The notes: generated from the sequence alone by a model not told the origin. A DNA stretch of 64,000 bases from Thalassomonas sp. M1454 (GCF_007097525.1 NZ_VKDD01000001.1:259554-323553), one strand, 5' to 3'. Positions 37,109 through 46,562 are shown, counted from the first letter of the stretch. A program made the numbers and translations.

Positions 37109-38224
37109 TTAATTTGCATCGCCCGCTGTAATCAGCACTAAATCATCACGATGAATAATTTCTTTACTAGGGCAATAACCTAAAATAGTTTCAATATCGT
37201 TACTGTTTTTACCCTGTAATTTTTCTAAGTCTTGGCTACTGTATTGGCAAATGCCTTTGGCGAGTACTCGCGTACCACAACTAGCGGTTATATTAACCGA
37301 CTCACCTTTAACAAAATCACCATAAATTTCAATAATACCCGAGGGCAGTAGGGAGGCCCCTTTATTTACCACGGCATTGATAGCACCTTCATCGATAACA
37401 ATAGAGCCATGACTTTTTAAGGTATGCTTAAGCCAGTATTTTTTAGCTTTTAATGGTGACTGCTCAGCGATAAATCGAGTGCCTGGGTTCTCACCTTTAA
37501 GTAATCGATCAAATATTTCGCTTTTACTGCCATTTAAAATATAGGTTTGAATGCCGTGTTCACAGGCTTTTTCAGCTGCTTGAATTTTAGTTTTCATACC
37601 GCCTGTGGCAATACGATTACTTGTGCCGCCTGCCATGGCATATAAGGCATCATCAATTTTATCTATTTCAGAGAATAACTTGGCATCAGTATTTTTGTGG
37701 GGATCCTTATCGAAAACACCATCAACGTCGCTTAAAATCATTAAACAGTCGGCATCACTCACCATAGCCACAAGCGCAGCTAAGTTGTCGTTATCACCAA
37801 CCTTTAACTCTTCAGTGGCAACAGTGTCGTTTTCATTTACCACTGGCAGTACTTTATTTTCAAGTAAAATGCGTAAGGTATTTTTAATATTTATATAGCG
37901 TAAGCGATCTTTTAAATCGCCATGAGTAATAAGCAATTGCGAACACTTCGAGTCAAAAAAGCGTTGCCAATTAGCCATCATTTGCATTTGACCGACAGAG
38001 GCCATTGCTTGCTTGCAAGCGATAGAAGGGTTTGCTGAACCATGAGCAATTAGTTTACGCCCAGCCGCAACACTACCAGATGAAACTAAAATTACCTCTT
38101 TGCCTTGCTCTTGGCACTGACTTATAAAGCGAGCAATGGCCAACAGATACTTGCCACTACAACCTTTACCTTCTGGCGCCACTAAGGCACTGCCTACTTT
38201 AATCACAACACGTTTGAAATCCAT
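37109..38224 (-). CDS. proB: Glutamate 5-kinase with PUA domain
   Basis: First step of proline synthesis and target of proline feedback. An amino-acid kinase domain (about 1-255: VVIKVGSALV, VSSGSVAAGR, VNENDTVAT, LMILSDVDGVF) is followed by a C-terminal PUA domain (about 275-370). About 371 residues. Start set at 38224 (MDFKRVVIKVGSA), where the kinase fold begins, with AGGG close upstream; an in-frame ATG at 38245 adds seven residues and cannot be excluded. Upstream gene of proBA. Confidence 0.95.
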   Translation of the reverse strand: MDFKRVVIKVGSALVAPEGKGCSGKYLLAIARFISQCQEQGKEVILVSSGSVAAGRKLIAHGSANPSIACKQAMASVGQMQMMANWQRFFDSKCSQLLITHGDLKDRLRYINIKNTLRILLENKVLPVVNENDTVATEELKVGDNDNLAALVAMVSDADCLMILSDVDGVFDKDPHKNTDAKLFSEIDKIDDALYAMAGGTSNRIATGGMKTKIQAAEKACEHGIQTYILNGSKSEIFDRLLKGENPGTRFIAEQSPLKAKKYWLKHTLKSHGSIVIDEGAINAVVNKGASLLPSGIIEIYGDFVKGESVNITASCGTRVLAKGICQYSSQDLEKLQGKNSNDIETILGYCPSKEIIHRDDLVLITAGDAN

Positions 38225-38454
38225 TACCCTGCCCAAATGAAACATATTTCTATACCTTAAGAAGACCCTAAAATGGCAAAACTTGCAACTAACATTTTGT
38301 AATAAATTAGAGACTTTTGATAAAAATTACTCTCGATAATATATTTTGCTATTTTTATGCCTGAAATGACCTTAAATATAAAGTGAATCAGCTATTTGTC
38401 AGCTTAATGAGAAATGCTATGCTATTCATAATCATGTAATTTTATGGAAAACTT

Positions 38455-39702
38455 ATGTCAGAATTGATTCAAACATGGCTCGTTGAATATGGTCTAGGAG
38501 CTAATTTAATTCAACCCGTCTCGGCAGCGATTGGCTTAAGCATTTTATTATGTATTTGCTGGTTAAGTTATTACTTTGCTAAATATTTAGTATTAAATGT
38601 TGTCCATAAAATTGTGACCCGCAGTTCAAATACGTTAGATGACTTAATGATTGAACATAAGGTATTTACCCGCACATCTTGGTTAGTACCTATCGTTTTA
38701 CTGTTAGCTTTTATTCCCGTATTTATCAGTGAAAATCCCCTACTTACCGATGCATTAACTATTTTTGCCAAGATAGCATTAGCACTACAGGTTGCACGTA
38801 GCCTGAGTTCACTACTAAATGTTACTAATGCCGCCTTTCAAGAATCGAGTAAAGAACGCTATTTACCGCTAAATGCTACGGTGCAGTTATTAAAACTAGC
38901 CATTTATATGGTGGCAACCATACTAGCCATTTCGGTATTAATTGACCGCTCGCCAATATACTTACTTAGTGGTTTAGGTGCTCTAACAGCAGTTTTATTA
39001 TTAGTTTTCCAAGATACAATTAAAGGCTTAGTGGCCAGCATTCAAATCTCAGCAAATAAGATGGTGGCGCCAGGTGATTGGATTTCAATGCCGCAATATG
39101 GCGCAGATGGCGATGTACTTGAAATAGCACTAAATACAGTAAAAATTCGCAATTTTGATAACACCCTAACCACAGTGCCAACTTATGCATTAATCAGCGA
39201 ATCATTTAAAAACTGGCGTGGTATGTCGACTTCAGGTGGCCGTCGTATAAAGCGTAGTTTGAGTATTGATGTAGCCAGTATACATTTTTGCTCTGAGGCA
39301 TTACTGAATAAACTAGATGAAGTTGAGTTACTAAAAGACTATTTAGCTAAGAAAAATTCGGAAGTAAGCCAGCATAATACAGAAAAGGGAATTACTGATA
39401 ACTCAGTTAACCCTAATAGCCGACGTTTGACCAATATTGGTACTTTTAGAGCCTATATCACCGCTTATTTACAAAACCATCCTAAAGTACATGACAATAT
39501 GACTTGTATGGTTCGCCAACTTGCACCGACCGACAAAGGTGTTGCACTAGAGCTTTATTTCTTTAGCAATGATACTAATTGGGTTAATTACGAGGGTATA
39601 CAGGCGGATATATTTGATCATTTATTCTCTATCGCACCATTATTTGAACTAAGAATCTTTCAAACGCCAACAGGATACGACTGGCAAAAGTCTTTATCTT
39701 AG
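38455..39702 (+). CDS. MscS-family mechanosensitive channel (YbdG/MscM-like)
   Basis: 415 residues. About five membrane helices (from AIGLSILLCICWLSYYFA to LLSGLGALTAVLLLVFQDTIKGLVASIQI) precede the MscS beta and alpha/beta domains (GDWISMPQYGADGDVLEIALNTVKIRNFDNTLTTVPT). The extra N-terminal helices and an insert near 290-310 fit the YbdG subfamily, which gates on osmotic downshift. Alone, convergent with tesB across a long hairpin. Confidence 0.9.
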   Translation: MSELIQTWLVEYGLGANLIQPVSAAIGLSILLCICWLSYYFAKYLVLNVVHKIVTRSSNTLDDLMIEHKVFTRTSWLVPIVLLLAFIPVFISENPLLTDALTIFAKIALALQVARSLSSLLNVTNAAFQESSKERYLPLNATVQLLKLAIYMVATILAISVLIDRSPIYLLSGLGALTAVLLLVFQDTIKGLVASIQISANKMVAPGDWISMPQYGADGDVLEIALNTVKIRNFDNTLTTVPTYALISESFKNWRGMSTSGGRRIKRSLSIDVASIHFCSEALLNKLDEVELLKDYLAKKNSEVSQHNTEKGITDNSVNPNSRRLTNIGTFRAYITAYLQNHPKVHDNMTCMVRQLAPTDKGVALELYFFSNDTNWVNYEGIQADIFDHLFSIAPLFELRIFQTPTGYDWQKSLS

Positions 39703-39722
39703 AGCTGAAGGTAAAAGTAAGA

Positions 39723-39757
39723 TCAGCATATATTACCCAACAAGGGATATATGCTGA
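39723..39757. terminator. Long hairpin between mscS-type gene and tesB
   Basis: TCAGCATATAT / ATATATGCTGA (11 bp), then an inner CCC / GGG pair around AACAA. It lies between converging genes. No T-run on either side. Confidence 0.75.
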
Positions 39758-39773
39758 CCTAAAATAAGCAGTA

Positions 39774-40631
39774 TTAGTATTGTCTTATTACCCCTTCCTG
39801 AGCGGTAGATGCAACTAACTCACCAGCGCGATTAAATATCTTACCTCGAACTAACCCTCGGCCACTACTAGCTGAAGGGCTATCAATATCGTATAACAAC
39901 CAATCATTAAAGCTAAATGGGCGATGAAACCACATAGCGTGATCTATGGTGGCAATTTGAAAATCTCGCGACCAAACACTCTTCCCGTGAGGGTGAACAG
40001 CTGTAGGTAAAAAGTTATAGTCAGACGCATAACCTAACACATACTTGTTTATACCTAAGTCATCAGGCATTGTGCCTTTTGCTCGCATCCAAACTTGGTT
40101 TCTTGCCTCTGATTTTTGCGGGTGCAGCCAGTCATATTCTTTAACAGGTCTAAACTCGATTGGCCGCTCAGCAAATATAGTATCGTGCATTGCTAGTGGA
40201 ATTTTATCTTTGTGCTGCAGCTGCAAATCAAACATACTCATTAGCCCCTCAGGACCAGGTACGTCTGGCATTTGGTCTTGATGCTCAAAACCTTGTTCAT
40301 CTAGTTGGAAAGAGGCCATTAAGTTGAAGATAGTTTTACCATGTTGCATTGCTTGCACACGCCTTGTGCTAAAACTGCGGCCATCACGAGTTACTTCAAC
40401 CAAATAAGTAATTGGTTTCGTTGCATCCCCCGGTCGTAAAAAATAAGAGTGGAAGGAGTGTAATTGTCGTTCATCAGATAATGTTTGCTTTGCTGCTGAT
40501 AGCGCCTGGCCTATGACTTGGCCACCAAATACAGCCTTAAAACCTAAGTCTTGGCTTTGCCCTAAAAATAAATTGTCGTCTAATAGCTCAAGTTTTAATA
40601 AACCTAGCAACTCTTTAAGAACCTTGCTCAT
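39774..40631 (-). CDS. tesB: Acyl-CoA thioesterase II
   Basis: 285 residues with two hot-dog repeats. It hydrolyses medium- and long-chain acyl-CoA in the cytosol. Conserved family blocks are RTVLKEL-like LLGLLKLELLDDNLFLGQSQ at the N-terminus, FGGQVIGQALSAAKQT, ATIDHAMWFHRPF (active-site Asp) and STAQEGVIR (active-site Gln). Length matches E. coli TesB (286). Single gene; upstream of it lies the riboswitch unit on the other strand. Confidence 0.95.
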   Translation of the reverse strand: MSKVLKELLGLLKLELLDDNLFLGQSQDLGFKAVFGGQVIGQALSAAKQTLSDERQLHSFHSYFLRPGDATKPITYLVEVTRDGRSFSTRRVQAMQHGKTIFNLMASFQLDEQGFEHQDQMPDVPGPEGLMSMFDLQLQHKDKIPLAMHDTIFAERPIEFRPVKEYDWLHPQKSEARNQVWMRAKGTMPDDLGINKYVLGYASDYNFLPTAVHPHGKSVWSRDFQIATIDHAMWFHRPFSFNDWLLYDIDSPSASSGRGLVRGKIFNRAGELVASTAQEGVIRQY

Positions 40632-40739
40632 TATTATAATTCCTTATTTTCTAGTTATTCATAGTAAGCTATATACTGGATTTTAAACAGATAGTTACTA
40701 TTAAATCTAACCTAATCGCGGTTTTTTATTAGCAAAAGG

Positions 40740-40767
40740 TTTACAGATAGATTTGTTTAGCTATAAT
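40740..40767 (+). promoter_or_regulatory. Sigma-70 promoter for the orphan riboswitch
   Basis: TTTACA (40740-40745), 16-bp spacer, perfect TATAAT (40762-40767). The expected start near 40774 is just before the aptamer begins, which supports transcription of this RNA on the plus strand. Confidence 0.8.
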
Positions 40768-40781
40768 CACAGTTAGGGCTA

Positions 40782-40917
40782 CTTAGCTCGTCCAAGGCAA
40801 ACCTGATGAAAATCAGGGACGCAAAGTTACCGGTCTAAAGGTGGCGATTAAGTTTTTAATTAGGTTTTATTACTGATTATTTAATCAAAATCAATGACAG
40901 CGGGACTGCCGACTAAG
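40782..40917 (+). ncRNA. Cyclic di-GMP-I (GEMM-I) riboswitch without a downstream gene
   Basis: The conserved core is present in order: AGGCAAACC, a 6-bp stem CCTGAT/ATCAGG capped by the GAAA tetraloop (40802-40817), GACGCAAAG (40818-40826), CCGGTCTAAA, a long AT-rich P3 arm, then AGCGGGACTGCCG. The closing stem pairs CTTAG (40782-40786) with CTAAG (40913-40917). GEMM-I RNAs bind c-di-GMP and usually control the gene right behind them. Here the flanking genes, tesB and the DUF885 gene, are both on the opposite strand, and no convincing plus-strand gene follows. Closing-stem bases overlap the hairpin at 40915-40937, giving a plausible on-switch. Confidence 0.93.
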
Positions 40918-40937
40918 ATATAGCGGGGGCTTATCTT
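40915..40937 (+). terminator. Riboswitch expression-platform hairpin
   Basis: AAGATA (40915-40920) pairs with TATCTT (40932-40937), with an inner AGC/GCT and a GGGG loop, followed by a pyrimidine- and T-rich stretch. Its first bases also belong to the riboswitch closing stem, so the two folds exclude one another. The T-run is imperfect. Confidence 0.6.
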
Positions 40938-41034
40938 TATTAGCTTTCTTGTGTGACTGTTTTCTTTGCGTGCCTTGTCTTTACTTTCTTTTCGAATATT
41001 CATCAGCGTCCTTGCTAACTAAATATCTGTATCT

Positions 41035-42789
41035 TTAAGCTTGCTTCTTACTCTTTATATATTCACCAATTTTTTGCTCGAGCAATGACAATGGAATAGA
41101 ACCATTTTTCAACACTTCATCATGAAACTCACGTAAGTCAAAATTCTCACCAAGCGTAGTTTCAGCTTCAGCCCGTAAACGCTTTATCGTTAACTCACCT
41201 AGTTTGTAAGATAGTGCTTGTGCTGGCCAAGAAATATAGCGGTCAATTTCGGTTTGTACATTATGTAAAGACAAAGCTGAGTTATTTGCTAAGAAATCCA
41301 TCGCTTGTTGGCGAGACCAACCCTGTGTATGCATCCCGGTATCAACAACCAAACGCACTGCTCGCCACATCTCATAAGTTAAACGCCCGAAGTCAGAATA
41401 AGGGTCTTGGTAAAACCCTGCTTCTATTCCTAAATACTCTGAATATAAACCCCAGCCTTCACCAAATGCTGAAATATAAGTACGGTTACGAAACTCTGGT
41501 ACATTTTCCATTTCTCTAGCAATACTGCCTTGTAAATGATGACCAGGCACAGCCTCATGCAGCGTAAGTGCTTCTAATACATATAAAGGACGACGATCTA
41601 AAGCGTAAGTATTTACCCAGTAATTACCTGGCTGATCATCTCGGCTAGGCCCTGAATATCTGCCGGTAGTATATTTAGGAGCAATGCTCGCAGGTACAGG
41701 GATTACGCCATATGGTGTACGCGGCAACGTTTTAAATAATTTAGGTAATTGTGCATCCATTTTTTTAGCAATATACGAAGCTTCTTTTAATAGCTGCTCA
41801 GGTGTTGTTGCATAAAATTGTGGGTCTGTACGTAAAAATTCAACAAACTCAGCAAAGCTACCTTTAAAACCAACTTGTTTAATGATTTCGTCCATTTCAG
41901 CGCGGATACGAGCAACCTCATCTAAACCAATTTGATGAATTTCAGCGGCAGTCATTTTTAACGTGGTGTAATGCTCAATTCTATTTTGGTAAAAGCTTTC
42001 GCCATTTGGTAAATCTTTGGCAGCAATGGTTTGTCTGGCATTTGGAATGTATGTATCAACCATGTAATCATAAAAGTTTTGATACATAGGATTAATGTTA
42101 TCTAAGATAACTTGTTGAGCTTTTTGCTGTAAGGCGGCCTTGTCTGTATCACTAATATGTTTTGGCATTTTGTTAAATGGCGCATAAAAATCACTTTTAG
42201 TCGCATCCTTAACGATATAAGCACTAATGCTATTTTCAAAACCTTTCAATACCACCTGTGGCTGAGTAATGCCTGATTCAATGCCTTTGTTTAACCAGTA
42301 GATTTGTTGCTCAAAATAAGTATTTAGGGCTACTAGTCGTTGTAAGTATTTTTCATAATCAGCAAGGGTTTTAAATGATGATCTTGATGAGATATAGGTT
42401 ATATAAGCATGAAAGCCAGCTTCCGCGGTAAGCGGAATATAGTGATCAAAATTATGATATGAGTCGATAGTGTTTTTTAATTTGTAACTTAAAATAGTCC
42501 AGTTAATCAGATTTTGCTCTGATAGTTGGCTTTTATCTAGTTGTTGTAAACGATTATAAAGTTCGGTCACCTTGCTATTATGTTGCTCTAATGCACTTGG
42601 TGACGCGTCATAATACAAGATGTTGTTGCTGTCATTAAATGGATCTAAACTATCTTGATAGCTTTGTTCGTCTTTAATAATCTGCGCTAAAATTTGATCT
42701 GCATTTTGCGCGGCTTGTTGTTCTGATTTTGGTGCACAGGCACTGATCAAAAACACGATAGCGAATACGCTAATAATTTTTTTTAACAT
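41035..42789 (-). CDS. DUF885 family lipoprotein, putative metalloenzyme
   Basis: 584 residues. Signal peptide with lipobox FLISAC, so anchored in the envelope. The DUF885 domain spans most of the chain and holds the histidine-rich LTLHEAVPGHHLQG motif and a FGEGWGLYSEYLG block, which together suggest a zinc peptidase-like site. Substrate unknown; the family is common in Alteromonadales. Its 3' end faces the orphan riboswitch, whose read-through RNA would be antisense to it. Confidence 0.88.
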   Translation of the reverse strand: MLKKIISVFAIVFLISACAPKSEQQAAQNADQILAQIIKDEQSYQDSLDPFNDSNNILYYDASPSALEQHNSKVTELYNRLQQLDKSQLSEQNLINWTILSYKLKNTIDSYHNFDHYIPLTAEAGFHAYITYISSRSSFKTLADYEKYLQRLVALNTYFEQQIYWLNKGIESGITQPQVVLKGFENSISAYIVKDATKSDFYAPFNKMPKHISDTDKAALQQKAQQVILDNINPMYQNFYDYMVDTYIPNARQTIAAKDLPNGESFYQNRIEHYTTLKMTAAEIHQIGLDEVARIRAEMDEIIKQVGFKGSFAEFVEFLRTDPQFYATTPEQLLKEASYIAKKMDAQLPKLFKTLPRTPYGVIPVPASIAPKYTTGRYSGPSRDDQPGNYWVNTYALDRRPLYVLEALTLHEAVPGHHLQGSIAREMENVPEFRNRTYISAFGEGWGLYSEYLGIEAGFYQDPYSDFGRLTYEMWRAVRLVVDTGMHTQGWSRQQAMDFLANNSALSLHNVQTEIDRYISWPAQALSYKLGELTIKRLRAEAETTLGENFDLREFHDEVLKNGSIPLSLLEQKIGEYIKSKKQA

Positions 42790-42837
42790 TGGTTAATACT
42801 CTTAAGTAATATTATGTTCAATCTAAAGACTAATTGA

Positions 42838-43317
42838 CTATTTTGCTGTGATTTCGGTATTTATCGCTAAGATCAATTGATCAATAGTAAGCTCACTAAA
42901 CACCTTAATGCCGTGCTCAATTAATAGCTTTGATGTTATACCCATACCGACAATTTTATTGCCTTTAAAACTGCCATCATAAATATGGCCCGAGCCACAA
43001 GAAGGGCTAAATTCTTTCAATAGAGCATAACGTATATTATGTTCTTTACAAAGTTGCAAAGCTTGCTCAGCTCCAGAGATAAAAAACTCGCTCACATCCC
43101 TACCATGCTCATCAATAACCTTATCACCAAATTGCTCTGCTTTGGGTCTTGGCACTGGTAATCCACCGGCCATTTCTGGGCATATAACGATTAATTGTTG
43201 GTTTTGTTGCCAAGTGGAAAGTTGTGGGTGCATTATGGTTTTAACCATCCCATCATAACGCACCTTATTGCCGAGAAAGCAACTACTGATCAATATCTTA
43301 GGTTCAGTACCCGGCAT
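42838..43317 (-). CDS. DUF523 (TudS-like) protein
   Basis: 159 residues. The conserved cysteine blocks are LISSCFLGNKVRYDG, VICPEMAGGLPVPR and KEFSPSCGSG. In thiouracil desulfurase TudS, a DUF523 member, three such cysteines hold a [4Fe-4S] cluster that removes sulfur from thiouracil. All three are present here, so a similar desulfurase is plausible, though many relatives are untested. Directly after the Kef-type gene with a 4-bp gap, so co-transcribed. Confidence 0.85.
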   Translation of the reverse strand: MPGTEPKILISSCFLGNKVRYDGMVKTIMHPQLSTWQQNQQLIVICPEMAGGLPVPRPKAEQFGDKVIDEHGRDVSEFFISGAEQALQLCKEHNIRYALLKEFSPSCGSGHIYDGSFKGNKIVGMGITSKLLIEHGIKVFSELTIDQLILAINTEITAK

Positions 43318-43321
43318 GGCT

Positions 43322-45079
43322 TTAGTCTTCTATATCATGTTTAAATAATGACTCAAGCTCTGCTCTTCCTTGTTTGCTTAGCTTAATCATTGCCTGCATA
43401 TCGAGCTGTTGATTATCTTGGTATGACTGACTTAGCAATTCTTCGTCGTGATGCTTGAATACATTAACCATGTTTTCAGCCCTTGCTTGATCAAAACCAT
43501 ATTCTTGTAAAACCATACGAGCGGCTTCCAAGCTACCATCAAACATTTCACGGACACTGCTATACACACCAATTTCTTTATAAGTTAGTACACTCATTCG
43601 ACTCTTTGCTCGAGCTATAATTTTAATATGTGGGTAGTGCTCTCGCACAACCTTGGCAATATCAAAACCATGCTTATCTGAGTCTGCAGCAATAAACATA
43701 ACCTTGGCATGTTCAAGTCCTGCAGCCTTTAAAAGTTTGAGCTGAGTGGCATCTCCAAAAAATACTTTATTACCAAACTGTTTAATAAACTCAATATGTT
43801 CGGCGTTATTATCAAGGGCGGTAAACGGAATATGGTTAGCAGTAAGAATACGACCGGTAATTTGCCCAAAGCGACCAAAACCAGCAATAACAACTTCAGG
43901 CTCAGTTACTTCTGCTTGCATATCATATTCAGGGAAAACGGCTTTACCTTGTTGTAATTTTTCATACAAAATCACTAACGGTACGGTTAATGCCATCGAC
44001 AAACCAACAATTAACGTTAACTGATCAGCTAAAGCTAACGGCAATAAACCATCATTGAGTGCCGTACCAAAGATAACAAAGGCAAATTCACCACCTTGGG
44101 CTAACATTAATGCAACTTTAATTGGGTGAGTACCCGGCTGTTTATTTACAGATAACAATAAGCTCAAGATAACAGCTTTAATTAACAGTAATAAAATACA
44201 GCCACCAATAATAAGCAGAGGTTGCTCAACGAGTAGGTTTAAATCAAGTTTCATTCCTACCGCAATAAAGAACAAGCCAAGCAGTAAACCTTTAAATGGT
44301 GATATCTCAACTTCTAATTGATGTCTAAAGCTAGAGTTTGCTAATAGTATCCCCGCTAAAAACGCACCTAGCCCCATAGACAAGCCTGCTAAATACATAA
44401 CTTGCGCGGTAGCTATAACAATTAATAGCGAAGCTGCTGTCATCACTTCTGAACCACCATAGCGAGACAGGACACCCAACATAGGGTTAATTAAATATCG
44501 ACCTGTTAACAATACGGCAATAACAGCCAATAATGTTACCCACCAAGCAGGTGCATCAGGGTTTTGCGCACCTGATAAAGCAGTAATAATAAGTAGAATA
44601 GGAATAACGGCCAAATCTTGCATTAATAAAACCGAAAAGCCTTTTTGACCTAAAGGCGTTTTTAGAATGTTTTTCTCGGTCATCAAACCTATGGCAAATG
44701 CGGTTGACGATAGCGCTAAACCTAAACCGATAACAACAGCGATTTTCCATTGCATGTTAAACAATAAAAGAATGCCAATAATTAAGACGCTAGTGAGTAA
44801 TAATTGGCCGCCACCAATAAACAGGATTTTATTACGCATGCGCAATAGTTTTTCTGGTTCAAGCTCTAAACCAATAATAAACAAAAGGAAAACAACGCCA
44901 AGCTCAGCAACATGAAGAATTTGATCAGGGTCGCTAATAAGGGCTAAAACAGAAGGTCCAATGATAACACCCGCGGCAAGATAGCCTAAGATAGCACCAA
45001 GTTTAAAACGAGTGAAAATGGGTACCGCAATAACCGCGGCAAGAAGAAAAATAATGGCTGAACTAAGATCGCCCATCAA
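43322..45079 (-). CDS. Kef-type (CPA2) cation:proton antiporter with RCK/TrkA-N domain
   Basis: 585 residues. About 12-13 membrane helices (1-375) start with IIFLLAAVIAVPIFTRFKLGAILGYLAAGVIIGP, typical of KefB/KefC. A cytosolic NAD-binding RCK domain follows (VVIAGFGRFGQITGRIL ... VFFGDATQLKLLKAAGL ... IIARAKS). It exchanges K+ (or Na+) for protons across the inner membrane. Glutathione gating as in KefC cannot be judged. Upstream gene of a pair with the DUF523 gene. Confidence 0.92.
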   Translation of the reverse strand: MMGDLSSAIIFLLAAVIAVPIFTRFKLGAILGYLAAGVIIGPSVLALISDPDQILHVAELGVVFLLFIIGLELEPEKLLRMRNKILFIGGGQLLLTSVLIIGILLLFNMQWKIAVVIGLGLALSSTAFAIGLMTEKNILKTPLGQKGFSVLLMQDLAVIPILLIITALSGAQNPDAPAWWVTLLAVIAVLLTGRYLINPMLGVLSRYGGSEVMTAASLLIVIATAQVMYLAGLSMGLGAFLAGILLANSSFRHQLEVEISPFKGLLLGLFFIAVGMKLDLNLLVEQPLLIIGGCILLLLIKAVILSLLLSVNKQPGTHPIKVALMLAQGGEFAFVIFGTALNDGLLPLALADQLTLIVGLSMALTVPLVILYEKLQQGKAVFPEYDMQAEVTEPEVVIAGFGRFGQITGRILTANHIPFTALDNNAEHIEFIKQFGNKVFFGDATQLKLLKAAGLEHAKVMFIAADSDKHGFDIAKVVREHYPHIKIIARAKSRMSVLTYKEIGVYSSVREMFDGSLEAARMVLQEYGFDQARAENMVNVFKHHDEELLSQSYQDNQQLDMQAMIKLSKQGRAELESLFKHDIED

Positions 45080-45176
45080 TAGGTCCTAACATATACTGAA
45101 TTAGGGTAATTGTACTGCATAAAACAACCAATTAGGTATTATTTTTAACGGTTAACTATGACTACCCCAGTCATTA

Positions 45177-45953
45177 TTAATGGCGTGCTCGTGCTTGTCT
45201 GATCCACATATAAATCCCAGACATCGACAAAATAATAATAAACAATGCCACTAAGTCCATGAACAGTACACCTAAGCTAGCAAAGAAACGCCCACTGTGA
45301 ATATCAATTACAACTCGCTCCCAATTAAGGATTTGCGTGCGATATTGTTGTTGATAGTGTTGAGTTTCGGCTGTTGAAATAGTCGTTGCTTGCGACCAAT
45401 GCTCTAAATGCTTATTACTTTCGTATTGTTGCCAACTGTATAGTTCGTCGTTACTTAAAAACACACCTTGGGCTGTTTTTAAATAAACATCATTTCCATC
45501 GACAAATAGAGTTTTTATGTTGCCGGGTAGGCCAGAGGCTTTATCCATTACATCAACCAGCTGCCCAGCTAAGTTGTATAATCGTAAGTTATTATCAGAG
45601 CTAATTAAAATAAATTGTTGCCAAATAGCTGCGGCTGTAATGTCATTGTCAGAAGTAAATAGTAAGGTATTGGCCAACCATACTTGCTTGCCCACCACAA
45701 ATAATGCATTTTTGTTTTCAGCTAATGAGAATTTTTGCACCTGCTCCGGTGCTTCAATATTATAGTGATCGAGTATCCAATTAACGCCAACTTTAGTTCG
45801 GTCAAGGTTAAGCGAATTTCCGTGATTAATAATAATGCCGGTGACAGCTAAAAAAATCATAAAAAAGGCTAACAACATCCCTAATTGGCGATGAGTTTCA
45901 CGCAAATGTTTAATCACTCGTACATGTACTGAGCGCTTGCCTTTCCTTACCAT
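45177..45953 (-). CDS. PepSY-associated membrane protein
   Basis: 258 residues. Helix 1 follows a basic N-terminus (RQLGMLLAFFMIFLAVTGIIINHG), a periplasmic domain of about 165 residues comes next, and a C-terminal helix pair region (VLFMDLVALFIIILSMSGIYMWI) closes it. The pattern HRxLG...F....TG...NH matches PepSY_TM proteins, often encoded with iron uptake or flavin reductase genes. Likely an inner-membrane partner of the FMN-binding protein encoded just upstream (42-bp gap). Confidence 0.82.
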   Translation of the reverse strand: MVRKGKRSVHVRVIKHLRETHRQLGMLLAFFMIFLAVTGIIINHGNSLNLDRTKVGVNWILDHYNIEAPEQVQKFSLAENKNALFVVGKQVWLANTLLFTSDNDITAAAIWQQFILISSDNNLRLYNLAGQLVDVMDKASGLPGNIKTLFVDGNDVYLKTAQGVFLSNDELYSWQQYESNKHLEHWSQATTISTAETQHYQQQYRTQILNWERVVIDIHSGRFFASLGVLFMDLVALFIIILSMSGIYMWIRQARARH

Positions 45954-45995
45954 TATTAACTTCTCTTTATCAGCCTAACTATTTTATTCTGGACG

Positions 45996-46505
45996 CTAAT
46001 GAGCTAATCGCTCTTGATCAAGCCAGAGCGCCATACGTGCTAATTTGGTTAATGCGCGTACCGACAGTGTTGCTCCGGTTATGCCGTCAATTTGTTTATC
46101 TAGTTGTTTATTATCGATTAATTTGGCATCAACAAATTGCTTAGTAAAAAAGTCGGCTTTGACTTCATCACCTCGGCTTTCACGATAAATTAGAACCTTT
46201 ATTTGTTTTAGTTGTTGTTTTTCAACAACTAAACCAACTGTAATTGGTGCTTCCTTACCTATTTCTTCTAGTATCCACGCACTGCGCTCACCTTGCGGCC
46301 AGTAACGAATGCGTAAACGATTATAGTTGTGCTGAAGGATATCAGCTATTTCAGCTTTTTGCTCTTTGTTAAGCCATAGGGTTTTAGCTTTTGGTGTTGT
46401 AGAGGTAAATGCCTGAGCTACAAAATCTTCAGGTGCTTGAATCACTTGCTCGGCAAAAACAGAACTACTTACCAATAATGATAATATCAAAAAATACTTT
46501 TTCAT
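45996..46505 (-). CDS. Secreted FMN-binding domain protein
   Basis: 169 residues. Signal peptide MKKYFLILSLLVSSSVFA, so periplasmic or membrane-tethered. The FMN_bind domain ends with DGITGATLSVRAL, which matches the flavinylation motif where ApbE-type transferase links FMN to the last Thr. Covalent FMN would make it a periplasmic one- or two-electron carrier. Between the porin and PepSY genes on the same strand. The substrate, such as ferric iron, is inferred from context only. Confidence 0.87.
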   Translation of the reverse strand: MKKYFLILSLLVSSSVFAEQVIQAPEDFVAQAFTSTTPKAKTLWLNKEQKAEIADILQHNYNRLRIRYWPQGERSAWILEEIGKEAPITVGLVVEKQQLKQIKVLIYRESRGDEVKADFFTKQFVDAKLIDNKQLDKQIDGITGATLSVRALTKLARMALWLDQERLAH

Positions 46506-46562
46506 TTAGCACCTAATTTTAATAAAGAGTTATCCACTTATGTATGGATAAATAAAACGACA

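Noticed and set aside
40949-41038. Short TTG- or GTG-started plus-strand frame (about 22-28 codons) right after the riboswitch
   Set aside because: No ribosome site, pyrimidine-rich composition and non-ATG start. It cannot be supported as a gene.
41214-41519. Plus-strand open frame as a possible target of the orphan riboswitch
   Set aside because: It lies fully inside the well-supported DUF885 gene on the other strand, about 275 bp from the riboswitch, with no ribosome site or recognisable protein pattern.
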